Assembly (NCBI RefSeq): GCF_900141865.1 | Contig: NZ_FQYW01000006.1 | Coordinates: forward strand, 1-64,000 | DNA length: 64,000 nt | Origin: Anaerovibrio lipolyticus DSM 3074 | Lineage (GTDB): Bacteria > Bacillota > Negativicutes > Selenomonadales > Selenomonadaceae | Direction of reading: 5' to 3' | In this document: positions 17,022 to 25,863 of the stretch, in pieces | How positions within the stretch are numbered: position 1 is the first letter of the stretch | Layout: each line of letters begins with the position of its first letter | Notes under the pieces: model-generated | What the model was told of the DNA's origin: nothing | The model's database searches: none | What the model saw: the letters and a program-made list of their open reading frames with translations, nothing else | Program-made: the position numbers and the translations under genes

Positions 17022-17035
17022 GTCAAATGCCCTCC

Positions 17036-17596
17036 TTATGCTTCAACCAGTTCAGTGCCGACAAGTTTGGCGATTTCCGCTGCCGGTACCTCGATACGAA
17101 CCTGACGGTAATGAGCCTCCATGCGGCCAGCTTCCATCCAAATAATCAAGAAATTGAAGTCAGGCATCTTGGAAATGGCTTCCTTAATGGTCATGCCATG
17201 ACGGGCAATGAGCTTAATCTGGGCCTTAATGGTAGCGCGGTCAAGATCCTTTCCATATCCCTTCCGCTGAATGATATAAGCCTCAAAATAATCATCCTCA
17301 CGGGGAGCGGACAGGAGCTCCGCATGACCTCTTGTTTCAACACCATCATACTGCTCATAAGGGAGCTGTGGGCGAACAAAGCAGTCCATCATAACAGTAC
17401 ACTGCTTGCCCTCATTCACAAATTCAACATTGGTGCTGAAGGTCAGGCTATCCTCAGTCTGTTCATCCACTACAAAGGCACTACGGCTATCCTTCTTTGC
17501 AATTACATTCTCCACTCCTAAATGCATAAAATACAATTTCGTAAAAAGTACAATCAGAATTGCAACAGCGACTATACACAATAACACGGTTTCCAT
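17036..17596 (-). CDS. Membrane-anchored protein of unknown function
   Basis: This 186-residue protein has one N-terminal hydrophobic helix (about 4-22, [20 protein letters not shown]). A soluble domain follows, with an acidic stretch and a mixed alpha/beta look. I recognise no family or catalytic motif. It lies 14 bp upstream of the CofE-like gene and 38 bp downstream of a thioesterase, so the three are likely one transcript. No signal-peptidase site is obvious, and the helix probably stays as an anchor. Confidence 0.75.
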   Translation of the reverse strand: METVLLCIVAVAILIVLFTKLYFMHLGVENVIAKKDSRSAFVVDEQTEDSLTFSTNVEFVNEGKQCTVMMDCFVRPQLPYEQYDGVETRGHAELLSAPREDDYFEAYIIQRKGYGKDLDRATIKAQIKLIARHGMTIKEAISKMPDFNFLIIWMEAGRMEAHYRQVRIEVPAAEIAKLVGTELVEA

Positions 17597-17634
17597 AAAT
17601 TATACCTCCAACTGTTTGAATGCCTTATGATTAA

Positions 17635-18042
17635 TCAATCCAGCATTGCTTTTAATTTATTGTAGTAGTTTTCCGGCAAGCGGGTAATCTTGCCAGTTTC
17701 CATTGAAGTAAAAACATTCTGTGTCCTGCCAGTTACCAGCAGGGTATCATCGGATGCCCGCAAAATACGGTATGTAAATGCCATCTTCGCCTTAGTAAGG
17801 GCTTCAGGAGTAGTTTCAATAATCAATTCATCATCAAATTTGGCAGAATTGACATATTTGGCACTAACTTCCGTAATCGGAAAAACATAACCATCATCCA
17901 TAAGCTGATTCAGGGTAATGCCAGCCTCCCGAAGAAACTCCACACGACCGATTTCAAACCATCTGATGTAGTTGGAATGATGCACCACAGCCATGGCATC
18001 TGTGTCATAAAAGTTAACCTTGTGACGTACTGTTGTAACCAC
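17635..18042 (-). CDS. Acyl-CoA thioesterase, 4HBT/YbgC-FadM type
   Basis: This is a 135-residue single hot-dog domain. The start contains VNFYDTDAMAVVHHSNYIRWFEIGR, with the catalytic Asp and the HHSNY signature of 4-hydroxybenzoyl-CoA-thioesterase-like enzymes, and the length is normal. It hydrolyses an acyl-CoA or acyl-ACP thioester in the cytoplasm; the exact chain is unknown. It opens the three-gene group that ends at 16353. Confidence 0.88.
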   Translation of the reverse strand: MVTTVRHKVNFYDTDAMAVVHHSNYIRWFEIGRVEFLREAGITLNQLMDDGYVFPITEVSAKYVNSAKFDDELIIETTPEALTKAKMAFTYRILRASDDTLLVTGRTQNVFTSMETGKITRLPENYYNKLKAMLD

Positions 18043-18118
18043 AACATCATCTCCTCATTTTTCAATCTTCTACAACCTATTAAGAATAAAACTATACCAA
18101 CTGAATGTCAAGGCGAAA

Positions 18119-18150
18119 ATAAAACACCTGCACAAAAATGCACAGGTGTT
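18119..18150 (-). terminator. Terminator after nhaC
   Basis: AACACCTG (18143-18150 read on the minus strand) pairs with CAGGTGTT (18123-18130), and a T-rich stretch follows, just past the nhaC stop. Confidence 0.75.
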
Positions 18151-18172
18151 GTAATTATATAATATTTAAAAA

Positions 18173-19678
18173 TTAATGATCAACGTCAACAGGCTTAACC
18201 TTGGCACAGATTATAGCCATAACCACTGCCAAAATAACAGCTGCCGCAGCCAGACCATACCAGCCGTTCATGGTATAACCATCCACCATATAACCTACAA
18301 AGCTGGCACTGGCCACAATCAGCACATAAGGAATCTGAGTGCTTACATGGTCAAGGTGACTGCACTGGGCACCGGCAGAAGCCAAAATTGTCGTATCGGA
18401 AATAGGTGAAGCGTGGTCGCCACCTACTGCACCGGACAAAATAGCTGCCACAGTGATAGCCAGCATATTTGCATCATTTGGTCCAATAACAGCTACCGCA
18501 ATAGGTATAAGAATGCCGAAGGTTCCCCATGAGGTTCCGGTGGCAAAGGCCAAAATAATAGCCACAACAAAGAAAATCACCGGCAGGAACATTACCACAT
18601 CAGTGTTGGCACTTACCAGCATTCCCACATAACCGCCAAGATTAAGATACTTGTCACTGCAGATACCGGAAAGAGTCCAGGCAAAGCAGAGAATCAAATT
18701 TGCAGGAGTCATGGCCTTAAAGCCCTGTACAAAGGTTTCGCAGAAGGACTTAAAGGAAATAACCCTGCGTGGCAGATACAGCAGAGCAGTAAACACAAAT
18801 GCAGTAAAGGAACCAAATACCAACCCCTTGGAGCTGTCACAGTCCGCAAAGGCATCTGCAATGGTCTTGCCCTCATTGATACCACCAGTGTAAAGCATAC
18901 CATATACACAGGCGGCAATAAGTACCAGCAATGGCAAAATCAAATCAATAATTCTACCGTTTCCCAAGGGAGCTTCTTCCTCACTATCCCGATATTCCTT
19001 TGGTACAATGAAGTGTTCCTGGTTCTTTTTCACATAAGCCGCCATGGAAAATACATCACGTTGGGAAGCTATGATGAAAACCATAAATACCATGGTCAAA
19101 AGAGCATAGAGGTTAAATGGTATGGTCTGCAAAAACAGGGAAAACCCATCGATTTCGCTGTTCTCAGGCAGGGAAGAGCCTACAGCTGCCGCCCAGCTGG
19201 ATACTGGCGCCAAAATACAGATAGGTGCCGCAGTGGCATCAATAATGTAAGCCAGCTTGGCACGGGAAATCTTAAATTTATCCGTAATTGGACGCATTAC
19301 AGTACCAACGGTGAGACAGTTAAAATAGTCATCGATGAAAATTACAATACCAAGGACAGCAGTCAAAAGCATTGCACTGCGACGTCCCTTGATGTTTTCT
19401 GCCGCCCACTCACCATAAGCCCGGGTGGCACCGGAGCGGGTAATAGCCGCCACAATAATACCCAGGATTACCAAAAAGACCAAGATATTGACATTGCCGC
19501 CAACCTTATCAGCCAGCACATCAAACATAGTCATAATGGCTTCAATAACATTGAAATTTGTATATAGCAAAGCACCGGAGAAAATACCGATAAGCAGTGA
19601 CATATACACTTCCTTTGTCGCCAATGCCAGCACAATAGTGATTATAGGTGGCAATATTGACCATACAGATTCTACCAT
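18173..19678 (-). CDS. nhaC: NhaC-family Na+/H+ antiporter
   Basis: This polytopic 501-residue membrane protein has about 12 hydrophobic segments. ATKEVYMSLLIGIFSGALL at the N-terminus, FIDDYFNCLTVG, FATGTSWGTFGILIPIA and GAVGGDHASPISDTTILAS are conserved in the NhaC/YheL group. It exchanges protons for Na+, or an organic solute in some relatives. It is a single-gene unit with its own terminator. Substrate cannot be assigned further; malate/lactate-type antiporters are related. Confidence 0.88.
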   Translation of the reverse strand: MVESVWSILPPIITIVLALATKEVYMSLLIGIFSGALLYTNFNVIEAIMTMFDVLADKVGGNVNILVFLVILGIIVAAITRSGATRAYGEWAAENIKGRRSAMLLTAVLGIVIFIDDYFNCLTVGTVMRPITDKFKISRAKLAYIIDATAAPICILAPVSSWAAAVGSSLPENSEIDGFSLFLQTIPFNLYALLTMVFMVFIIASQRDVFSMAAYVKKNQEHFIVPKEYRDSEEEAPLGNGRIIDLILPLLVLIAACVYGMLYTGGINEGKTIADAFADCDSSKGLVFGSFTAFVFTALLYLPRRVISFKSFCETFVQGFKAMTPANLILCFAWTLSGICSDKYLNLGGYVGMLVSANTDVVMFLPVIFFVVAIILAFATGTSWGTFGILIPIAVAVIGPNDANMLAITVAAILSGAVGGDHASPISDTTILASAGAQCSHLDHVSTQIPYVLIVASASFVGYMVDGYTMNGWYGLAAAAVILAVVMAIICAKVKPVDVDH

Positions 19679-19817
19679 GTGTTTTTCCTACTTTCTTTTA
19701 TTGAGAATAAATACTCATTTATTTTAATACAAAATACATTTTTTCTCAACTAAAAATATATATTTCGGATACCTAATATAACAATTAAGCATAACAAAAG
19801 TCCATTGACAGACAACA

Positions 19818-20984
19818 TCAGGCAAAAATACCGGATTTCTTTACCTCATCCACAGCCCGCTGCATATCCTCCTCAGACTGTACCAGTGCCATACGGACAT
19901 AGCCCTCTCCGGAAGGTCCAAAGGCACTACCAGGGGTTACCAGCACCCCAGTCTTATCCAATAAATCCTTAACAAAGGCTTCAGAATGCTCATAAGAGGC
20001 TGGAATCGGTGCCCATACAAACATAGTTCCAGGTGGCTTATCCATCTGCCAGCCAGCTTCAATAAGGCCATCACAAAGGACATCACGACGACGCTCGTAG
20101 GCTGCTCTGGTTTCCGCCACAATGGACTGATCCCCGGAAATTGCCTCAATAGCCGCCGCCTGAATTGGCAAAAACATTCCGTAATCCATATTTGATTTCA
20201 AAGTCTTTAGCATACCAACAACTTTGGAATTACCAAGGCAATAGCCTATACGGGCACCTGCCAGACCGTAGGTCTTGGACAGGGAGTTGAACTCCACACC
20301 GACCTCCTTGGCTCCAGGAAGCTCCAGAAAGCTACCCCATTCACGGCCGTCAAATACCAGCTCGCTATAAGCGTTATCATGCAAAACAATGATGTCATAT
20401 TTTTTAGCGAAGGCAATAAGCTCCTTGTAGAACTCTATTGGTGCCATAGCTGCTGTTGGATTATTAGGATAGGAAACCAGCATGAATTTGGCCTTACGTG
20501 CCACTTCCTCAGGAATATCCCCAAGCTGAATCACATAATCGTGCTCTTTTTTCTGAGGCATATAATAAAGCTCAGCCCCGGCAATACGAGGACCATCTGC
20601 AAAAATTGGATAGCATGGATCCGGAACCATCATAATATCCCCTGGGTCCAAAATTGAAAGGGCAATATGAGCCAGTCCATCCTGAGAACCCAAAAGAGAG
20701 CAAATTTCCGTATCAGGATCCAAGGTTACATTGTAGCGACGCTGATACCACCGGGCCACAGCATCCAGCATAGCCTTTCTGTCAGAAATGGCATATACAT
20801 AGTTGGCTGGATCCATTACGGCCTTGGCCATTGCTTCCATGATCCGCTTGGCAGGTGGAATATTAGGCGCACCGATACTCAGGTCAATGACATTTTTACC
20901 GGCAGCCATACGCTCCTTGCGCATTTCTGCCAATCTGGAGAATACCCCTTCTCCAAACTGTTCCATTCTTTTTGCAAATTCCAT
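19818..20984 (-). CDS. PLP-dependent class I/II aminotransferase (Asp/LL-diaminopimelate type)
   Basis: This 388-residue fold-type I enzyme carries DLSIGAPNIPPA near the N-terminus, VSYPNNPTAA, LHDNAYSEL and the PLP-lysine segment SLSKTYGLAGARIGY. It transfers an amino group between an amino acid and a 2-oxo acid. The sequence looks closest to the aspartate/LL-DAP aminotransferase group, but the substrate is not fixed. I start at the ATG at 20984 behind GGGGTGA. A longer frame from 21044 runs through the prs terminator and is not used. Confidence 0.85.
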   Translation of the reverse strand: MEFAKRMEQFGEGVFSRLAEMRKERMAAGKNVIDLSIGAPNIPPAKRIMEAMAKAVMDPANYVYAISDRKAMLDAVARWYQRRYNVTLDPDTEICSLLGSQDGLAHIALSILDPGDIMMVPDPCYPIFADGPRIAGAELYYMPQKKEHDYVIQLGDIPEEVARKAKFMLVSYPNNPTAAMAPIEFYKELIAFAKKYDIIVLHDNAYSELVFDGREWGSFLELPGAKEVGVEFNSLSKTYGLAGARIGYCLGNSKVVGMLKTLKSNMDYGMFLPIQAAAIEAISGDQSIVAETRAAYERRRDVLCDGLIEAGWQMDKPPGTMFVWAPIPASYEHSEAFVKDLLDKTGVLVTPGSAFGPSGEGYVRMALVQSEEDMQRAVDEVKKSGIFA

Positions 20985-21013
20985 TATTATCACCCCAAAA
21001 TTCTTGCTAAACG

Positions 21014-21040
21014 AAAAGGGCGAACCGAGATTCGCCCCTT
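21014..21040 (-). terminator. Terminator after prs
   Basis: AAGG.GCGAA and TTCGCCCTT arms form a hairpin (about 21018-21037) followed by TTTTCG on the minus strand, 15 bp after the prs stop. Confidence 0.7.
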
Positions 21041-21054
21041 GCATTATTTAATTA

Positions 21055-22005
21055 TTATTTGAAGAGCTTACTTACAGAACCATTGTTGTAAATACAATCA
21101 ATGAACTCAGCCAACATAGGTGCCAGAGAAATGGTTACAATCTTGTTGGAACGCTTCTCTGGAGCCAATGGAATAGTATTTGTAATAATAAGCTGCTTAA
21201 TAACAGAGTCATTTATACGCTGTACAGCAGGATCAGTCAAAATACCATGAGAGCAGCAAGCATAAACCTCCTTGGCACCCAGCTTCTTCAAAGCCTTGGC
21301 ACCTTCACAGAGGGAACCAGCAGTATCAACCATATCATCAATCATGATACAGGTCTTGCCCTTAACCTCACCGATGAGGTTCATAACCTCTGCACAACCA
21401 GGGCGTGGACGGCGCTTCTCCACAATGGCAATGCCAACATCCAGCAAATCAGCCATTTTACGGGCACGGGTAACACCGCCGAGGTCAGGGGATACCACAA
21501 TAGCATCCTCAAGATTAAGCTCCTTGAAATACTCAGCCATTGCAGGAGCTGCTGCCAAATGGTCTACCGGAATATCAAAGAAGCCCTGAATCTGGCCAGC
21601 ATGAAGGTCAACAGTAACTACACGGTCCATACCAGCAGACTGCATCAAATTTGCAACCAGCTTTGCGGAAATAGGCTCACGGCCACGGGTCTTACGGTCC
21701 TGACGGGCATAAGCATAATAAGGAACTACGGCGGTTACGCTATGAGCAGATGCACGCTTACAAGCATCAGTCATAATGAGAAGCTCCATCAGATTCTCAT
21801 TAACTGGCTGGCTGGTAGGCTGGATAATGAAGATATCCTTACCGCGAATACTTTCACTGATCATAACCTGGATTTCACCGTTGTTGAAATGGCCCACCTG
21901 TGCCTCGATAAGGCTGATACCAAGGTGCTCGGCAATTTCCTGAGCCAGCTCTGGATTCGCATTACCAGCTAAAAGACGCATGTTACTCTTTGCAGATTGT
22001 GACAT
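21055..22005 (-). CDS. prs: Ribose-phosphate pyrophosphokinase
   Basis: Prs makes PRPP from ribose-5-phosphate and ATP for nucleotide, His and Trp synthesis. The 316-residue protein is full length. It contains SESIRGKDIFIIQPT, VPYYAYARQDRKTRGREPISAK (ATP site), VTVDLHAGQIQGFFDIPVD and the PRPP loop DDMVDTAGSL. It lies 120 bp after glmU, the usual Firmicute order, and is probably the last gene of that transcript. The upstream gap has a small CTGGGA/TCCCAG hairpin without a T-run. Confidence 0.97.
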   Translation of the reverse strand: MSQSAKSNMRLLAGNANPELAQEIAEHLGISLIEAQVGHFNNGEIQVMISESIRGKDIFIIQPTSQPVNENLMELLIMTDACKRASAHSVTAVVPYYAYARQDRKTRGREPISAKLVANLMQSAGMDRVVTVDLHAGQIQGFFDIPVDHLAAAPAMAEYFKELNLEDAIVVSPDLGGVTRARKMADLLDVGIAIVEKRRPRPGCAEVMNLIGEVKGKTCIMIDDMVDTAGSLCEGAKALKKLGAKEVYACCSHGILTDPAVQRINDSVIKQLIITNTIPLAPEKRSNKIVTISLAPMLAEFIDCIYNNGSVSKLFK

Positions 22006-22125
22006 TTTTTATAAAGCCTCCAAACTTTAATAAAACAAATTTCTTTTGGGGAAAATTTTCAACTGGGATTTCCCAGCAAAAAATTTCCGTATATATATTA
22101 TCAGTAAAACACTGAAATATCCACT

Positions 22126-23493
22126 TTAATTTTTTCGTTTATCTGCCCATCCACTTATATTTTTTTGGTGAGCCCTGGCAATAGCCAAATCAGAGGCTGG
22201 AATATCCTTGGTAATAGTGGAACCGGCACCAATATATGCGCCCTCACCAACTGTTACAGGAGCCACCAGTGCTGTCTGGCAACCCACAAAGGCATTGTCA
22301 CCAATGACAGTACGATGCTTGTTCTTGCCGTCGTAGTTAACGGTAACAGTACCACAGCCACAGTTTACATGGCTTCCCACATCAGCATCACCGATATACT
22401 GGAGATGAGGCAGCTTGGTACCCTCACCGATGTTGGAATTTTTAACCTCAACAAAGTTTCCGATATGAACGTCCTTGCCTATATGGGTATTAGGACGAAG
22501 ATGAACATACGGGCCAAAGTCAACGCCATCATCAACGATGCAGTCATGACCATAAGCGAAATGGCCTTTTACGCCATCCCCAATGGTAACATTGCTAAAG
22601 CGGCAGTTAGGACCGATTTCGCAATTTGCACCAATCTTAGTATTGCCCTCCAGCCAGGTGAAAGGATAAATCACTGTATCAGGGCCTACCTCAACGTCAG
22701 CATCCACAAAGGTACTGTCTGGGTCCATAAGGGTTACGCCGTTATCCATCAATTCTATATTCTTGCGACGACGGAGAATCTTCTCTGCCCCGGAAAGCTG
22801 AACACGGGAATTTATGCCCAAAGTGGATTCATAATCATCTGCAGCCACAGCCCAGATTTTCTCACCCTGCTCACGGAGAATGCCCAATACATCCGGAAGA
22901 TAATATTCACCCTGGGCGTTATCACAGCCCACTTTCTCCAAGGCCTCAAACAACTCCTTGCACTCAAAGCAATAAATACCGGAGTTTACCTCCTTAACCT
23001 GGCGCTCCTCCTCAGTGGCATCCTTCTGCTCAACGATACGGGCAACATCGCCCTCAGCCGTACGGATAATACGGCCATAACCAGTGGCATCTGGCATAAT
23101 GGCAGTGAGCACAGTTGCCTTGGCACCAGCAGCCTTATGTCCCTTGTAGAGCTTGCTGATAAGATCAGCAGTAACCAGAGGAGTATCACCGCAAAGCACC
23201 ATAACAGTTCCCTTCTCCTTGGAAAGAAGTGGGGCTGCCTGCTTTACTGTGTGACCAGTTCCCAGCTGCTCAGCCTGGACCACAAACTCAGCCTGGTCCC
23301 CAATAGCCTCCTTAACGGTGTCGCCACCAAAGCCCACGACTACAACATTGCGTTTGGAACCAGCCTTGGTTGCAGCATCAAGAACGTGCTGCAGCATAGA
23401 CTTGCCCGCAACTTTATGTAAAACCTTTGGCAGCTTGGACTTCATCCTTGTGCCCTTGCCTGCCGCTAAAATTACTGTTACTAAATCCAGCAT
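22126..23493 (-). CDS. glmU: Bifunctional GlmU (GlcNAc-1-P uridyltransferase/GlcN-1-P acetyltransferase)
   Basis: GlmU makes UDP-GlcNAc for peptidoglycan and lipopolysaccharide. The N-terminal half (about 1-230) is a nucleotidyltransferase with LAAGKGTRMKSKLPKVLH and VLCGDTPLV. The C-terminal half is a left-handed beta-helix of hexapeptide repeats with the acetyl-transfer region HLQYIGDADVG and NYDGKNKHRT. The 455-residue length is standard. I use the ATG at 23493, which has GGAGG upstream, not the TTG one codon earlier. It sits between gntR and prs. Confidence 0.97.
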   Translation of the reverse strand: MLDLVTVILAAGKGTRMKSKLPKVLHKVAGKSMLQHVLDAATKAGSKRNVVVVGFGGDTVKEAIGDQAEFVVQAEQLGTGHTVKQAAPLLSKEKGTVMVLCGDTPLVTADLISKLYKGHKAAGAKATVLTAIMPDATGYGRIIRTAEGDVARIVEQKDATEEERQVKEVNSGIYCFECKELFEALEKVGCDNAQGEYYLPDVLGILREQGEKIWAVAADDYESTLGINSRVQLSGAEKILRRRKNIELMDNGVTLMDPDSTFVDADVEVGPDTVIYPFTWLEGNTKIGANCEIGPNCRFSNVTIGDGVKGHFAYGHDCIVDDGVDFGPYVHLRPNTHIGKDVHIGNFVEVKNSNIGEGTKLPHLQYIGDADVGSHVNCGCGTVTVNYDGKNKHRTVIGDNAFVGCQTALVAPVTVGEGAYIGAGSTITKDIPASDLAIARAHQKNISGWADKRKN

Positions 23494-23524
23494 CAAAAAT
23501 TGCCTCCAATATTTTTATATATAA

Positions 23525-24214
23525 TTATTTTCCACGCTTCTTCATGACTTCCATGCTCTCCAAAAGAGTCTGCTCAGACTTTTCCATGTGATATTCAGCA
23601 GCCGCCCGGGCTTCTGCCACATCCCCCTGGGCTATGGCCTCCACAATGCGACGATGCTCCTCCAGAGTTGCTTTCAGGCGGCCTGGAAAGGCCATGGAGG
23701 TGGAACGGAATCTGGTGAGCTGTTCACGAAGATTGAAAATTATACCTACCAAACGGGAATTGCGGCTTGCCTGATACAAAAGGTCATGGAATTCTGTATC
23801 GCACTCAACGATTTTGTCCATGTCATTTTCCTCAATGTATCCTCCAATGGCTACCAACAGGCGCTGTAATCTTTCCAGTTCCTCATCAGTAATGCGCTCT
23901 GCAGCCAAACCGCTGGCCAAAGAATCGAGGGAAGTACGGATTTCAAAAACCTCATTTACATCCCTGATTGACAGATTAGCCACATAGGTTCCACGACGGG
24001 GCATCATAATAACATAGCCCTCCAGCTCCAGCTTACGGATTGCTTCCCTTACAGGGGTACGGCTGACACCTAAATCCTCTGCTAACTGGCTTTCCATAAG
24101 TCGTTCGCCGGGCTTCAATTTCCCCTTGCGAATAGCATCCCTGAGGGTTTCACAAACTACCTCACGGAGAGGCTGATAGCTATCCAATTTAATAGGTGAT
24201 AATTTAGTGTCCAT
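23525..24214 (-). CDS. GntR-family regulator (FadR/FCD subfamily)
   Basis: This is a 229-residue transcription factor. Residues about 14-80 are a winged helix with LKPGERLMESQLAEDLGVSRTPVREAIRKLELEGYV. Residues about 85-215 are an all-helical FCD ligand domain with conserved Asp/His residues (EFHDLLYQASRN). It lies 2 bp after ispE and 31 bp before glmU. In many Firmicutes a regulator occupies this same place, usually PurR-type; here it is clearly GntR. The effector is unknown. Confidence 0.9.
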   Translation of the reverse strand: MDTKLSPIKLDSYQPLREVVCETLRDAIRKGKLKPGERLMESQLAEDLGVSRTPVREAIRKLELEGYVIMMPRRGTYVANLSIRDVNEVFEIRTSLDSLASGLAAERITDEELERLQRLLVAIGGYIEENDMDKIVECDTEFHDLLYQASRNSRLVGIIFNLREQLTRFRSTSMAFPGRLKATLEEHRRIVEAIAQGDVAEARAAAEYHMEKSEQTLLESMEVMKKRGK

Positions 24215-24216
24215 AA

Positions 24217-25095
24217 TTAACCTCTATTTCTGCCAACAGTTTTCGCTGTAAACACAGCCGCCTCATTATCTATATTTTTTATCGCTGCCGCCATTTTCTC
24301 TGCCACAGATGCATCAGGAGCAATGCCGAATACTGTAGGGCCGCTTCCTGACATCATACTGGCCAGTGCCCCTTTATCCAACATTTCCTTCTTATATCTG
24401 TCGATAATGGCATGCTTTTTTATAGTAACACTTTCCAGCACATTACACAACAATTTACTTGCAGATAAAATATCCCCCCGCTCTATAGCCTTTATCATGG
24501 CCTTATTATCAGGGTGAGGACCAGTATAGCCAGCATCATAGGTCTTGTAGGCCCAAGCCGTGGATACTCCCACCTTTGGCTTGGCCAACACTATGTCAAC
24601 CTCCGGAAAATCTGGCAAACGCTCCAAAATCTCCCCCCGGCCAGTGGACAGCATGGTGCCCCCCATTATGCAGAAAGGGATATCGGAACCAAGACGTGCC
24701 CCCAGCTCACATAGCTTTTCCTCTGAAAGATTTAGCTCATAAAGCTGGCTCATTCCCTTCAGAACAGCCGCCGCATCAGATGACCCTCCTGCCAGGCCTG
24801 CAGCAATGGGTATATGCTTATCCAAGGTTATTTTCACCCCAGCATTAAGACCGCACTCCTCCATAACAAGTGCAGCTGCCCGATAGCACAGATTGGTATT
24901 ATCCGCAGGCAGGTCAGAGCCCGGAATTTCAAGCTCAATACCGCCATCTGTCTTTTCCATATACAGGTTATCGTGAAGACTTACCTCCTGCATAACCATA
25001 GCCACCTCATGGTAGCCGTCATCTCTGGTACCCAAAATATCCAGCGTCAGATTTATTTTTGCATTCGCCTGTATTTCGATTTTATCGGAACTCAC
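24217..25095 (-). CDS. ispE: 4-diphosphocytidyl-2-C-methyl-D-erythritol kinase
   Basis: IspE phosphorylates CDP-methylerythritol in the non-mevalonate isoprenoid pathway, which supplies the polyprenyl synthetase seen at 7707. This GHMP kinase has ANAKINLTLDILG at the N-terminus, the ATP loop PIAAGLAGGSSDAAA and ASMMSGSGPTVFG near the end. I place the start at a GTG at 25095, 8 bases after GGAG; a GTG three codons earlier is too close to that site. It follows the TPR-like gene by 24 bp. Confidence 0.95.
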   Translation of the reverse strand: MSSDKIEIQANAKINLTLDILGTRDDGYHEVAMVMQEVSLHDNLYMEKTDGGIELEIPGSDLPADNTNLCYRAAALVMEECGLNAGVKITLDKHIPIAAGLAGGSSDAAAVLKGMSQLYELNLSEEKLCELGARLGSDIPFCIMGGTMLSTGRGEILERLPDFPEVDIVLAKPKVGVSTAWAYKTYDAGYTGPHPDNKAMIKAIERGDILSASKLLCNVLESVTIKKHAIIDRYKKEMLDKGALASMMSGSGPTVFGIAPDASVAEKMAAAIKNIDNEAAVFTAKTVGRNRG

Positions 25096-25119
25096 TGTTC
25101 CCACTCCTTTAATTTATCT

Positions 25120-25824
25120 TTAAATATCCCAATGCAGATTATCAGGATTAGGTGTTGCCTTGTCAATTTCTGACAAAATCCAAGAAATATTTTCATGGGT
25201 GGCAGCAAATGCCTTATCCAATCTCTTTTTATACTGTTCAGTAATCTCCATATTATGAAGCGCCATGTGCATATAATCCTTGGCCACAAGAGGAACACCA
25301 CGCTCCGCCGCCAACTGGGCCTTGAAACGGTAACCATAATACAGATAGCTGTTATGTTCTATAGGAATATCCTTGAATACCTCAATACGCTCATCCACCT
25401 CAGCCTCAGCATCCTCAGTCTGCTTCATGAGATGCATAATATTCCAGCGCTGAGCCCAAAGCTCACCTCTAAGTATATATTTATAAAGATAATCATAGGA
25501 TTCTGCAGTTTCAATAGCCATATTGATGTGCTCAAGGGCCTTGTTATAAATCTTCTGATCCTTCTCCACCTGACTAAGGTGCTGGAGGGCGTAAGCCTTC
25601 TCCTCCACATCCTGACTATTTTCCTCGTCTGGCTCCACATCCAACACGGACATAAACAGTTCCTTGGCAGCATCCAGACGATTAAATTCCGGCATGGCCA
25701 GAAAATGACCTAAACGGGCACGGCAATGCCAGTCATCGTAACCATTGGCAAAAAGCTCCTGAGGAGGACGGGCTGAATTATCAAGAACTGTATTTACTAA
25801 CTCGGAAAATTCTTCTTTATCCAT
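25120..25824 (-). CDS. TPR-like helical protein of unknown function
   Basis: This 234-residue soluble protein is almost wholly helical, with repeating blocks such as AKELFMSVLDVEPDEEN and NKALEHINMAIETAESYDY, which look like degenerate tetratricopeptide repeats. There is no signal peptide or membrane segment. It lies between the dead P-type-ATPase-like gene (39 bp upstream) and ispE, so it is probably co-transcribed with both. It may be a scaffold; the partner is unknown. Confidence 0.75.
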   Translation of the reverse strand: MDKEEFSELVNTVLDNSARPPQELFANGYDDWHCRARLGHFLAMPEFNRLDAAKELFMSVLDVEPDEENSQDVEEKAYALQHLSQVEKDQKIYNKALEHINMAIETAESYDYLYKYILRGELWAQRWNIMHLMKQTEDAEAEVDERIEVFKDIPIEHNSYLYYGYRFKAQLAAERGVPLVAKDYMHMALHNMEITEQYKKRLDKAFAATHENISWILSEIDKATPNPDNLHWDI

Positions 25825-25863
25825 AAAAATGTAACTCCTTAAAACTCTAAATCTATTTTTCTA

